From: Monomorium pharaonis
Lineage: Eukaryota; Arthropoda; Insecta; Hymenoptera; Formicidae
Direction: 5' to 3'
DNA: 64,000 nucleotides
Assembly (NCBI RefSeq): GCF_013373865.1
Contig: NC_050474.1
Span: 14,137,045 to 14,201,044, forward strand
The notes under the pieces were generated by a model. The model worked only from the letters and a program-made list of their open reading frames with translations, had not been told where the DNA came from and ran no database searches. The number at the start of each line of letters is the position of its first letter. The first letter of the stretch is position 1. The translations under genes were made by a program, and so were the position numbers. This document shows, one piece after another, positions 32,410 through 43,334 of this stretch.

Positions 32410-33480
32410 GTAAGTAAATCAATAAAAAAAAGTTTTTTATCAAGATTGTTTATCGTGGAACAGTAAACTCATTTTTTTACCTCAAACGTCACACTCAGTT
32501 GTAAATGTACCCCATTTCTTCTCATGCATTTTGTATTAAACAGATGAACTGAAATCAATATTGTGCTATTATTTCTTTATTTTTCATGATAAAAACAATG
32601 GTAAATTCATAACAATATTAATTAACATTAAATACTTTAAAACTTAATTTAAACAAAATAAAGTTTAAAAACATCGCAAAAATTAGTTTTTTTTAATCTA
32701 TCGCATTTTTATCAATTTTTTAAAAATTAAAAAAAGTAATTTTTAAAAGGTAAAAGATAGATCTAAAACCAAGATAAAATAAATTTTAGATTTGATAAAA
32801 GTAATTATTTTGACAAATAAAAGTCGAAAAAAATGATAGCTTAAGGTGATTCTTTTATCCGAACAGAATTTGAATACGCCAAGTGTGTGTATTTAAGTGT
32901 GCGTATTTAAGTGTGCGTGTGCGTGCGTGCGTATATGTGTGTGTTTGTTTTTAAAGATAGCATAAAATGCTATTATGTTACATAAATCCAAGTAATAATA
33001 TACAATATACATACATTTAAATCACAAAAAATTGCCTTCCAAAATAAAAAAAAATTTGTCTTTTCTACAAAAACAATGATATGAAGTAAATGCGCCAATT
33101 ATAAGGGAGAGAGAAACGATATATATAAAAATTATTTATTATTACTTTTTAATATGAAATAAATGCGACAGCTATAAGAATGGATATTTATATAAATTTA
33201 TTTATTATTACTTTTGAATGGGACAAAAAAACGCTTAAACGGGCTTGATGATTAAATGATTAAATGATAAAGGAAGAAACCACCGAAGTAGAGGAATTAT
33301 TAAACGATGATACTAGATGGACATCGTGACGAAGAAGGAGAATTCAGACGATCTTCAATGGAGTTCCTTAATAGAATAGATAATGATTAAAACACCGAAA
33401 ATAGTATTGTTCAATGTTAATAATTCCTGGAATGCTCAGGACTTGGACAAGACGATTGTAGTCTAGGAAAATTACGAAAC
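32410..33480. other. AT-rich intronic sequence without recognised features
   Basis: About 80 percent A+T, with a short GTGTGCGTGCGTGC run at 32884-32944. No ORF with similarity. Confidence 0.6.
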
Positions 33481-33486
33481 TTCGAT

Positions 33487-33756
33487 TTGTTTCGGAGATG
33501 GTTCTCAACTACCAAGCATTCCGCGTTGGTAGCAATAACGTGTCAGGAAGTGGCAGGCGGCAAACTTTGCTCTCTTCTAGAGAAGGGCCCGGGGTTTATA
33601 GTGGTGCAATGGGACGACAGTGTCATCATCAGTCGCTATTTTTCCCCTCCTCGGGATTTTGTTAAGTTCGATCGTTATTTTGATTTGTTGACTCCGATCT
33701 TAAATAGATACATGGATACACCTACTATGATCTTAGGGCATCTTAATGACCGATGA
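33487..33756 (+). pseudogene. LINE endonuclease domain (EEP/APE-like), fragment
   Basis: Open frame with ALVAITCQEVAGGK, KGPGFIVVQWDDSVIISRYF and TPTMILGHLNDR, where the catalytic D-x-N-A block is degraded (GHLNDR). This domain nicks target DNA to prime reverse transcription. Confidence 0.75.
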
Positions 33757-34449
33757 GATACGGCGGATAACCCAGAGGGAGGCTCTTTGCGTTCGGGGCA
33801 CATTTCTGTCTCCTAAATGGGGGTTCTTGCTGTCCTGTGTCCGTCCGAAGAGGAGACCTATGGTGAACGTTGCCTAGACAAATGGATCGGCGAATCACCA
33901 ATAAAAAAATCACCAATTGATAGATACGGATAGTGAAACATCGGATTGTTTGTATATATATCTTCGGTAGATACGTGGGCGGCAATGTCAGCTGATAATA
34001 TCGCGGATATCCTTACGGGGGCATGCAACTCTTCAATGTAATACAGTGGGTAAACAAGGGGGATTTTCTTCCACCCATTTATTAGTGGAACGTTGATATC
34101 ACGGAATTAAAGAGCATAAGTCTAAAATGTTGGCGCAGAGCGAAAGGCGAGCGGACGTCACAACTCAGAATGATTTCGACAATGAGCACCGATTGGCGAG
34201 GAAGAAACTTCGGGATGCTATTAGGCGATCTAAACAGGAGACATGGTCGGGCTGATAAAGACATTAGAAGATGATCCGTGGGATAGGCTTTACAGAATTA
34301 TAGTTAAAAAATTGAAGACCTCGGGGCTGGTAATTACTGAGCAGCTCGATCAGGATTAACTCGACTGAATCATTAATGCTGTATTTCCTGACCATTTGTT
34401 GCTTCCGACTGTGGACTCTGGCATAATTGTTGAGGAGGTTACGAATGCC

Positions 34450-35395
34450 GAGGTGTTAGCGGATTTTAAAGGGTATCTTCCAGGAAGGCTCCTGGTCCTG
34501 ATGGCATCCCGGGATAAAAAATAATCGGCGACATAACGTTGAACTACTATTGTGGATATTGTGTTTCAATCAATGTCTTCGGGAGGGAAACTTTCCAGAA
34601 AAAAGGAGATTATTGAGGCTGGGGCTTCTCAAGAACCTGGGCAGGCCTGACGGGAATCTCTCGTCCTACAGGCCAATCTGCTTGTTAAACGAGAGAGGGA
34701 AATTACTCGAGAGAGTCATCTTGGCTAGGCTTGCCGGGCAGTTGAATGGCTCAAATAGAATATCCATGCAACAATATGAGTTTAGAAAGGGGCGCTCTAC
34801 TTTGGATGCAGTCCTCCAGTTTAGGGGGACTGTAGACGAGGCATTGGAGGACAACAAAATAATATTACCTGTTAGGTTAAACAACGCTTTTAATAGCCTA
34901 CCATGGCAGAGGATAAGAGAAGCGCTAGCTGTAAAAAGAGTACCGGATTACTTGAGATCGGTTATCATTAGCTATTTAAGCGATAGATATTATATATAAA
35001 TAGGGAAATTGTGAAGAAAAGAGTTACAAGCGGAGTCCCTTAGGGATCTATCTTAGAATCCCGTTCCTTTGGAATTTAACGTTCAATTCAGTGTTAGAAA
35101 CTTATCTTCCACAAGATAACTAGATTTTTTTGCAGATGACATCCTGATGGTGTCATCTAATGTTATTTTTTTTGCAGATGACACCCTGGTGATGTAATCT
35201 AATGTTACATTGGAGCGAGCCAGATTAAAATTGGTATTGGAGATTATGTGTGAAGAAATTTGCGGGTTGGGGTTTGGAATCTCGCCCGGAAAATGTCAGG
35301 AGATTGCTCTTTGCAACGTATTGGTGCTTCCTGCGGATATCTTAGTCGATGGGAACTGCAGTGCGGACGTCTATGTTATTAAAATGGCGTCGTAA
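34450..35395 (+). pseudogene. LINE reverse transcriptase domain, broken
   Basis: 34550-34999 reads LCFNQCLREGNFPEKRR, SSYRPICLLNERGKLLERVI, QYEFRKGRSTLDAVLQF and VRLNNAFNSLPWQRI (motif A, where the usual Asp is changed to Asn). The catalytic box FFADDTLVM is at 35170-35200. A near copy, FFADDILMVSSNV, precedes it at 35130, so a short stretch is duplicated. It continues as GFGISPGKCQEIAL to 35395. The clade assignment to R1 is by overall pattern. Confidence 0.85.
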
Positions 35396-36612
35396 TAGAT
35401 GACAAGTGAAAGTTTTGCGACCATTTTGACACTCTAATCCCTCGGGTTAAAAGGTACATCCTAATGGTCAGCAGGCTAATGCCAAATTTGCATGGACCGA
35501 GTGAGCGACGTAGGTCTTTATACACTGAAGTCGTTCATGCATGGTGCCTCAGTTTGGTGGGATGTGGTGGCAAGAAATAAAAAGATTAGGGACGAGCTGT
35601 GGACGTCTACAGCGAGTAACCCTTAGAGTCATCGCGGCGTACCGGACAATCTAGTTAGTCTTGTCAGTTATTAGCTCGGGTTTTATCTGCCAAGATCTCG
35701 TGGCAAAAAGGAAAACAAGAGTGTATTTTGCCTTCCACGAAAATTGACTGGCGGATTTACTGACGACCAGGGTTCGAGCCTTGGTTAAAGAAAAAGAAAT
35801 GAACTGGGCCCTATTAACTTGGCGGAAGTGATTGGAGATTTTCGGTCTTATGACGGAAGCATCCCGATTGAACATGTTTCAATTAACCACAACTTTTCTA
35901 ATCGGCAGTCTAACAGAAAAAACTCTAAACATTCATTGCTGTAAATGGTTGTGGCCAATTGCAACGTGGTCAATCGGGGCGCTCCTCGACAGACTCAAGA
36001 TGTAGGGTTAGATTGACGATTTTACCTGTACTGGAGAGAAAGAAATGGTTCACCCGAGATCATGAAGACTGTCTGATTTTCAGACTGATTCAAGAAATTA
36101 TCGAGCATGGCTGTTTTAATAAGTATCTCCATGGGGTAGGCAGGGCTCAGTTTTCGATATACAACTATTGTAAGAAGGGACCATTGTGCGATTGCCTGCG
36201 CACAGCACACCTTGAAATCGTGTCTAGCATAGACGGAATAGAGGATCAATTTGATAGATCCTTTTAGGGGGAGTCTTCACTGGTGGACGTAATTCCGATG
36301 ATAATTCGGGACCCGAAACGTTGGAGGGAGCTCACGGCATTCTGCGAGCGTGTAATGATGGCAAAGAAGGAGGCGGAAAGGATATGACAGTATACCCCTC
36401 CGCCTCCTCCAAATTAATGTGAGCTTGTAGTTATCCGCAAGAGCAATATAATGCATTGGAAGAGGGAGAAAAGCTCCCATATTGAGAGAGTACCCATGGT
36501 TTCTTTAAACCTCGGAGGAATCATTAAGAAGGAGAGACGAGGCTAGATCCCCCTCTATTTGGTACTGATTCCCTGAACATTCTAAATTTTATAAAACTAT
36601 ATAAAACAATAT

Positions 36613-36672
36613 AAAAATTATAATGGATACTCTTTAGAATCTAGAGAGTATCCATTATAATTTTTATACGGA
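36613..36672. repeat. Short perfect hairpin
   Basis: TATAAAAATTATAATGGATACTCT and its complement flank a loop of about 10 bp with TTAGAATCTAG. It directly precedes the foldback locus at 36.67 kb. Confidence 0.75.
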
Positions 36673-37200
36673 TGTAAGTTTATTGGAAAAGAATGGAGAT
36701 TCCTAGCACCCTCTATGGTAATGAAAGGTGCCGGGTAACTCGTGTATCTAATATATTGGGTTGGGATTATTTTCTGGTAGCCCGTAGTTTGTTATTAAGA
36801 TGATGGGAGCTTTTTATCATGTTTTCATCCACATATTTTTTTCCTATAGCAATTTAGGGAAAGGAATCATCAATGTAATGACTTGTTTCGTCCCAGGATT
36901 GAGTGGCCTTCACTTGGACACAGTACAATTGAACACAGTGCAGATGGACACGTTGCAAATAGATGTACACGGTTCAGATGGATACGGTTCATTTGGACAC
37001 AGTAACTTTTAGACACACAGTACATAAATTTTGGACACGGGCTACCAGAAAATAATCCCAACCCAATGTATTAGAATCTAATAATTAGATACACGAGTTA
37101 CCCGGCACCTTTCATTACCATAAAGGGTGATAGATAAGAATTTCGTAAGTATTAGGTTAAGGAGATAATCTCCGTCCTTTTCCAATAAACTTACATCCGT
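36673..37200. repeat. Foldback locus with GGACACAGTGCAAAT-type minisatellite
   Basis: The arms 36673-36785 and 37045-37200 are inverted copies (ACGGATGTAAGTTTATTGGA, GGTGCCGGGTAACTCGTGTAT, TTGGGTTGGGATTATTTTCTGG). Between them, 36905-37040 holds about 9 units such as GGACACAGTACAATT and GGACACGTTGCAAAT. Confidence 0.82.
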
Positions 37201-37559
37201 AAGAAATGTACATCGTACATTTCTATATCGTAAAGTTGTGCACCGTAAAGTTGTACAACGTACATTTCTACATCGTAAAGTTGTACACCGTAAAGTTGTA
37301 CATTGCAAAGTTGTACATTGCAAAATTGTACACCGTAAAGTTATACACCGCAAAGTTGTACAACAGAAAGTTGTACACCGTACATTTCTACACCGTGAAG
37401 TTGTACACCGTGCATTTCTACACCATAAAGTTGTAAAATGCGCGAATTTTTAATGTCTACGTATTTTTACGAACATCTCGTTTTGCCTGGAAAGTCGCAA
37501 CCCATGTGATGCAGAGAATGCTTCGTGTGCACGCGCGCGCGCACGCACGCACACATACA

Positions 37560-37590
<31 letters not shown>

Positions 37591-37790
37591 GCGCGGGGGG
37601 GGGGTGCAAAGGGGTCTTCTCCCTCACTTCCCCTACTCACCTCGTCCAAATTGCTACTCCATGTATGTACATTGTATTGGAAATCTGCAAACGTATATAA
37701 ACTTTACTTTGTTTGCAATGTGCGGTATACAACTTTGCGGTGCATAAATTTATAGTGTAAAAATGTACGGTGTACATTTTTAACGTTCGT
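37200..37790. repeat. Foldback locus: GTACACCGTAAAGTT arrays around a CA/CG core
   Basis: 37200-37435 holds about 15 units of GTACACCGTAAAGTT type. 37725-37790 holds a few inverted units. Between them lies the core with AAGTCGCAACCCATGTGATGCAG (37490-37515), CA and CG runs, a G tract and GTGCAAAGGGG...CACCTCGTCC. The core is the inverted counterpart of 43915-44040. Confidence 0.82.
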
Positions 37791-38661
37791 CGTACCGCAG
37801 CGACCAATCCTAACGCCGCGCTTACCGCTATCGCCAATCCGAGTACCGCTCGACCGACGCAAGCATCGTGCACACCGCTGTAACCAATGTGAGTGTCACA
37901 CCGCCACCGACAACACGTAAACGCATGCGCATTGCACCAACACACGATTCTCGTCTCGCAGCACAAGGAACTACTGTACATATTAGCATAGGGCATTGTA
38001 TAATATTTGCATAGGGTCTATTACCTGTTACTTATCATTGATTATTCTATAATAAACTAGAATTAAGCTTGTACACCTGTCTCATCACTCAACCAACCCG
38101 CCGCCCGAACCCTGAATTCCGCGACTATCGGTAGCCAATCACAACACAGCATTCACGGTTACAAAATGGGACATAAATTTGAACCTGATATCTGCAGGGG
38201 TAGATTTTACATGTGTATTCTGGTAGGCTCTTTAAGAAAATCCACAAATGGACGTAAAAATAAATGCTTAAAAAAATTGAATTTTTTGTGTTGTTGTACC
38301 CCGTAATTTTTGGAGTACTAACGGATTCGCTGCCAAAGATCCGGATCGGGGTCTCTCACACCACGTTTTATTTGAATTTACAATTTATTGTCCTTTGTTT
38401 ACAATATTTAGTTAGCGGACCGTAGTTCGGAATCTGTGGCGCTGGATCGTAACCCCGCAGGGCAGAGTGTCGCGATCTAGTACTGGCGGTGGATCGGTAC
38501 GTCCACTCGGAGTTTAGTGTTTCGCGTTGGAGATACACGACCCCGCAAAGCAGAGTGCCGTGTTTATGCTTCTAACTGACCCGTCCTTCGCTTTCTTTTA
38601 GTGGTTTATATACTAGTCAATTTCGGTTATCTGATCGAGGAGGGGGAGGATTACTCCAATG
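37791..38661. other. Possible LTR fragments, unassigned
   Basis: 37791-38160 is less AT-rich, contains an AATAAA-like AATAAACTAG (38052) and ends CACAACA, features of an LTR. 38335-38600 contains a repeated GACCCCGCAAAGCAGAGTG-like phrase (38450 and 38540). No paired copies were seen, so an LTR origin is tentative. Confidence 0.3.
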
Positions 38662-39599
38662 CACAGTGGGCCAGGAGACCTAAAAAACTGGCCAAAAACC
38701 AATTTCAAAATTTTGTGAAATAAATTATATCTTAATGTTACAGATACTTTGAAGTTTCCATGATACAATTTTTAACATTTTTTTGTCGACCTTTTGATAG
38801 CACTTTTAATTTGAAGCGGAGCGTTATTTTCTTTTCTTGATCATTTGTTATAAATGTTGAAAATTAATTATAAATAATTATTTAAAAGACTCGTTTCTTC
38901 CGTATATATCAGTATTACGACTATTTGAATTCGAAAAAAGTAGTGATGATCTCAGTAAGTTAATCTGACTTGAGTATTATAATTTTTTGTGAAATTATTT
39001 TTATTATGTTCAATTTTTACAAGTCGCTGTTGCCCAGCTCCCTTAAACTCCACCTTCTAATAAAAAAATCAAGGTGTCAGGATCTTTATAATGTCTATAC
39101 TTTAAACTCAACCGGCGATATTTTGCGAATACTGTAATTTTCCATGTATAAATGCAAATAAGTTACATTTCGGGAGCATGCATAATGAGAGGAATAAGGA
39201 ATGAAAAACAGGGAATAAGGAACAGTTCAATATATTAAAAAGAACAACACATAAAGCGTTCAAAGAACGTTTCATTCAACATATTGAACTATTCCTTATT
39301 CTTCTTATTATGCATACTCCCTCAGATTCCCATTCATGCGGCCTACAACCGCTATGTGTCTAGCGGGACCACTAATAACTCGTAAACAAGATTCAGCACC
39401 TAGAGCATATAAAGTCATGCGGCTTGAGTTTTGACCCATCTTTGACTTTGGTTTAATTCTTCCCTAGCCTGCCCACAACAGTATGATTATTTAAAGCATT
39501 ATATTTAAGTTTATTTCAATAAAATTTATTAAATAAAAAAATCTTTTTGTGTATTGCTTCTGAAAAATTTGTCTTATGCTTTATGGTACTGTTTATGAA

Positions 39600-42345
39600 G
39601 CGGGAAATATTGGAACACATTGTTGGTGATAGCAACCTGACTCTTGCTATTAATTATATTTAAAAAAAATTAAACGTCTGCGAAAAAAATATTACTTCTG
39701 ATGCTATGAATTGCTTGCGAAAAGCACTGTTTACTCTACGATCTAAGCATAATAGTAAATTTAAAGCTGCATATAGAAAAATAGATTATTTCGAGTCAAA
39801 AAATTACTCTTGGCTTGATTCTGAATTTAAAATTCCTGATCAAATAATTGTTGATAGTAAGAAATCTACTGTAACTCCGGGTCCAGGTCGTCCTTTTCTT
39901 CCTTTCAATGAAAATTCCGAACGGTTCAAACGTAAAAAAGCTGCAATTATTAGTACTAGCGTGCAACATGACCCACAAAAGATATTTAATGTCATGTTAA
40001 TATGCAGCCAGACGTTCTGGCGTAAATGATTTATGTACTATATTTGGCAAATTCACAAACAATCCAGAAACGCCGACCAAAATTCGGAAATTATTAGATT
40101 CAAAATTAGTTATTAAGAGAACCGCAGAACAAGCTTTGGTATTCTTATTTGACAACTCTCTATCGAAGAACGTATATACAAACATGCGCTTAGAATTGAA
40201 AGCCTGTAGAGCTGATATTTGGCCGCTTTATAATGAGCTAAGAACATTAAAGGCTGAATGCAGACCGCCGAAAGAAGTTATATCCATTCAAGAAACTGAA
40301 GCTGAAGTTTTGATTCAATCTTTATTGGATCATACTTCAGAACGGCTAGTGATATTACAAAAAGAGGTCATACTAGAAGCCATTTATAAAAAATGAATTG
40401 TACTGTAATGGATGTCGTGCTTTTGTGTTCTTCAGGATTAGACAGAAGTACTGGCCATTCAGTCTATAAACAATTATACAGATGTTCATGAAGTCATTCA
40501 AGATAGCGATTTACTCGCTATAGTTCTCATTCCGCTTCGATTAATAAATAAAGAAAACACGATTTTATGGACAAATAGAGCATCGCAATCCGCTAGATTT
40601 TGCCGTCCGATCAAACTTCAATATGTGAAAGAATTAGTGGAGATAATTATTAGGGAGAAAAAAAATATTGACGAGCAAATAGACAATTTACAAATGTTCA
40701 ATGTTTCTATAGATGAAAATTATCGTATACGAATTCACTATGCCGTATTTTTCACATTAATTGATGGCAAAGTTCTTAATGCAATCAGAGTTGCCAGAAT
40801 TAGTACAATTGTACTTTTCTAGTACATTTTTGCATTTTTTATACGCTAGTACATTTTTCTTTTTTTCCAGTACATTTACAGAAATTTGTATCTTGTATTA
40901 GATATTAAGCTTTACTTAATTCTAATCTGTTACAATCGACTAGTCACTGTCTAATCTTTAGGTAAATCTATAATAACCTTCAGTCATAGGAAATTAACCA
41001 ATCATGTTCGATTCTTTTTACATTTACTGTGATCTTTGATTAATTTTTTCGCAATATCCAATACATTAGAGCTTTCCAGCAAATGGCACAAAAACGACAA
41101 CAGTATTATGTTTTTGTATATGATATATTTAGTTAGAAACAAAGACAGAATTACTGCTGTATCGATTCTCTTACTGAAAAGCTTTCATTGTTTCTCCTTA
41201 GAAGCTGTATGTTTATTAGTCATCGCATCGCTTCTTGCCGCGCTGTACCAGCGATTCCATATTTTGTATGCAGAAATCATAAATCTTATATAAATTTTTC
41301 AACCTTCAAATTGTAGTTGACACAGTCCATAACATTTTGTTAAAAATAAATCCTATTTAAACACGTATTTATATTTTTTTACAATTATATTAAAAATTTG
41401 TTTGAATTTAGTACAACCTAGTACATTTTTAAGTCCGAATCCTACATTTTAGCTTTTCAATTCTGACAACCCTGAATGCAATTACTAATATCAAGTTCAT
41501 GCAAGTATGACCAATTTGTCATGCAACGCCTAGGCAGTTCAATGACCTGTCTAATAAAATAAAAGAAGCGTTTCTACCAGATTCCAAGTCACTGGTACAT
41601 GGAATAAGTCCCTTACATGCATGGATTTGGTTATTGGAATGCTGTCTGCATATTTCATATAGAATCAATATAAAAGTGTGGCAAGTTAGAGATGATAAAC
41701 TGAAAATCGCGTTTATTGATAGAAAAAAGCAATTCAAGCAATTCTTTGGGAAAGGCTAGAGTTGATAGTTAACAGACCGAAACCAGGGGGGTCTAGAACT
41801 ACGAATGATGGTAATACAGCTAGAAGAGTGTTCAAAAATCTAACTCTCCTTGCTGAATGTTTAGGCCTTCATTCTGGATTGCTGAACAATATACAAACCA
41901 TCTTAATCGCTTTGAGTTGCCATATGCCCATCGACTCTTTCGATGCTTTCGTCTTGCGGAGATTTATGTAACAAATTATCCATGGTATCTCATGCCCTCA
42001 ACAGTCCACAAAATTCTTATACTCGGTGCTGATATATTACGTACAAGTATTCTTCCTGTGGGAATGCTTGGCGAAGAAGCTAGTAAAGCTCATAATAAAG
42101 ATTATAAAAATTTTCGGCTGTTTCACAGTAAAAAGACCAGTCGTAAGGATACACTGAAAGACTTATTCTATAGGGTAATGGATACATGGTATTGGATTTG
42201 CTTGCAATTTCGGAGAAAGAGACAACAAGCAGTTTTGCAGCAGACCTAGAGGTCGAAATTGTGGATGAAGATGACACAGAAATTTCGCAAAGTATGCTGT
42301 TAGATGATGTAGAATTGTCAGACGAGAAATTGGAAGAGGAGGTTT
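39600..42345 (+). pseudogene. Transib (RAG1-like core) transposase, broken
   Basis: The N-terminal part (39706-40029) has CLRKALFTLRSKHNSKFKA and PGPGRPFLPFNE. 40136-40396 has VFLFDNSLSKNVYTNMR, and ELRTLKAECRPP follows. Near 40430 is CSSGLDRSTGHSVYKQ, the likely first catalytic Asp, then ARFCRPIKLQYVKELVE and IDGKVLNAI before the MITE. After it come ISPLHAWIWLLECC (second acidic site region), GGSRTTNDGNTARRVF and MLGEEASKAHNKDYKNFR, with the Glu matching the E of the RAG1 DDE triad by context. It would cut and join the element's heptamer-like ends. Multiple frame changes and stops are present. The catalytic assignment is by pattern. Confidence 0.75.
40786..41474. mobile_element. hAT-type MITE, copy 2, inside the Transib transposase
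   Basis: The ends are CAGAGTTGCCAGAATT and, inverted, CAGGGTTGTCAGAATT. AATGCAAT flanks both sides (40778-40785 and 41475-41482), a perfect 8-bp duplication. It is the inverted, uninterrupted homologue of copy 1 at 3605-5000, but has about 270 bp (41000-41270) that copy 1 lacks. It splits the transposase just after DGKVLNAI. Confidence 0.92.
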
Positions 42346-42379
42346 AAAAAACAGTGAATTCAACTAAGATAAGCAGGAT

Positions 42380-42545
42380 AATCACTGTTAAAACATCAAA
42401 TCGAGAGGCAAGGAGACTCATAGTAATAAAGCACCCCGAGTAGTGAGAGGCAAGAGGACTCACTCTAATAAAGCACCCCAAGTAGTAAAAGGCAAGGGGA
42501 TTCACTCTAATAAAGTACCCCGAGTAGTGAGAGGCAAGGGGACTC
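42380..42545. repeat. Tandem repeat, ~57-bp unit x3
   Basis: GAGAGGCAAGGRGACTCACTCTAATAAAGCACCCC recurs at about 42402, 42446 and 42521, with small differences. It lies between the Transib ORF end and its right terminus. Confidence 0.8.
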
Positions 42546-42550
42546 ACAGT

Positions 42551-42677
42551 AATGTTTATGAAATTTTTTAAAATGAGCTTTTTTAATTGAAACGCCTGCA
42601 GTTTACCTATAAAATTTATAGGTAAACTGCAGGCGTTTCAATTAGAAAAGCTCATTTTTAAAAATTTCATAAACATT
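42551..42677. repeat. Near-perfect 127-bp hairpin
   Basis: AATGTTTATGAAATTTTT to AATTTATAGG and back: the two 60-bp arms (AAACGCCTGCAGTTTACC in the middle) match almost base for base, with the axis in TATAAAATTTATA at 42609-42620. It is probably a small MITE nested in Transib. Confidence 0.88.
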
Positions 42678-42689
42678 GTATTGGAACTG

Positions 42690-43020
42690 TCAGTTTAAAT
42701 TTAAAACTTTTTGTGTCAGATTCGTTATCAATGATCAAAAACCCTCAAATACCAAGATTTGTTTCAATAGTAAAAATAATAGATATTGACAGCCATATTA
42801 AATTAGCCATTTTGAATTTTGAATTTTGATGTCAGATTCGTTATTAATGACCTCGAAAACTGTCACATACCAAATTTCATATAAATCCAATCAAAATTAA
42901 TATATAACGGCATATTGGATTCGCTATTTTGAATTTTAAATTTTTGGTGTCAGATTTGTTATCAACGACCTCGAAAATTGTCACATACCAAGTTTCAAAA
43001 AACTCCGACGAAATCTTGAA
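42690..43020. repeat. Diverged ~125-bp tandem repeat x3
   Basis: GTGTCAGATTCGTTATCAATGA followed by ACATACCAAATTTCA-type text recurs at about 42714, 42829 and 42949. It is subterminal in Transib. Confidence 0.7.
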
Positions 43021-43334
43021 TTTTTGTCACTTTTTCAGGTCTTTTGGCCCACTGGGCAATGTGTAATTCGGTCAGTGATCCAAAATTCTGCTTAAGCAGC
43101 AAGTGCTGTTTAAGAAACGTTTTGTTAATTTTCGGGCAAACTGTGCGGGATCTCGCGCAATGCGTTCGATGCTAATGCTGCTAAACGTCATCGCGCTACT
43201 GACACCTTTTATCTGTGAATGTGTCACTCACAATATTCCTCTCTCCTGATAAAAAGAAAGTGAGGAGACTGAGCTTTCGCATATATATTTAATTTTCGCT
43301 TGTAGTTATTTCACGTCGTATATCGGGTTATTTA

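Larger units (their letters stand above)
33481..36420 (+). mobile_element. R1-like non-LTR retrotransposon (LINE), decayed
   Basis: Endonuclease, reverse transcriptase and a C-terminal Cys/His region occur in order on the plus strand over 2.9 kb, broken by many stops. The C-terminal end (VDVIPMIIRDPKRWRELTAF and ERVMMAKKEAERI, 36280-36390) is related to the end of the minus-strand LINE at 59.7-60.2 kb. ORF1 and both ends were not found. Confidence 0.82.
38662..43056 (+). mobile_element. Transib DNA transposon with intact ends
   Basis: The left end CACAGTGGGCCAGGAGACC and the inverted right end CCCAGTGGGCCAAAAGACC form terminal repeats. CAATG flanks both sides (38657-38661 and 43057-43061), a perfect 5-bp target duplication as made by Transib and by RAG. 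The left terminal heptamer CACAGTG is the consensus heptamer of V(D)J recombination signals. The transposase remnant lies on the plus strand (39600-42345), interrupted by a 689-bp MITE. The last 700 bp hold short tandem repeats and a hairpin. Confidence 0.88.

Noticed and set aside
41519..41737. Minus-strand ORF in the Transib region as an independent gene
   Set aside because: The plus strand here encodes the Transib segment with ISPLHAWIWLLECC; the ORF is its complement.
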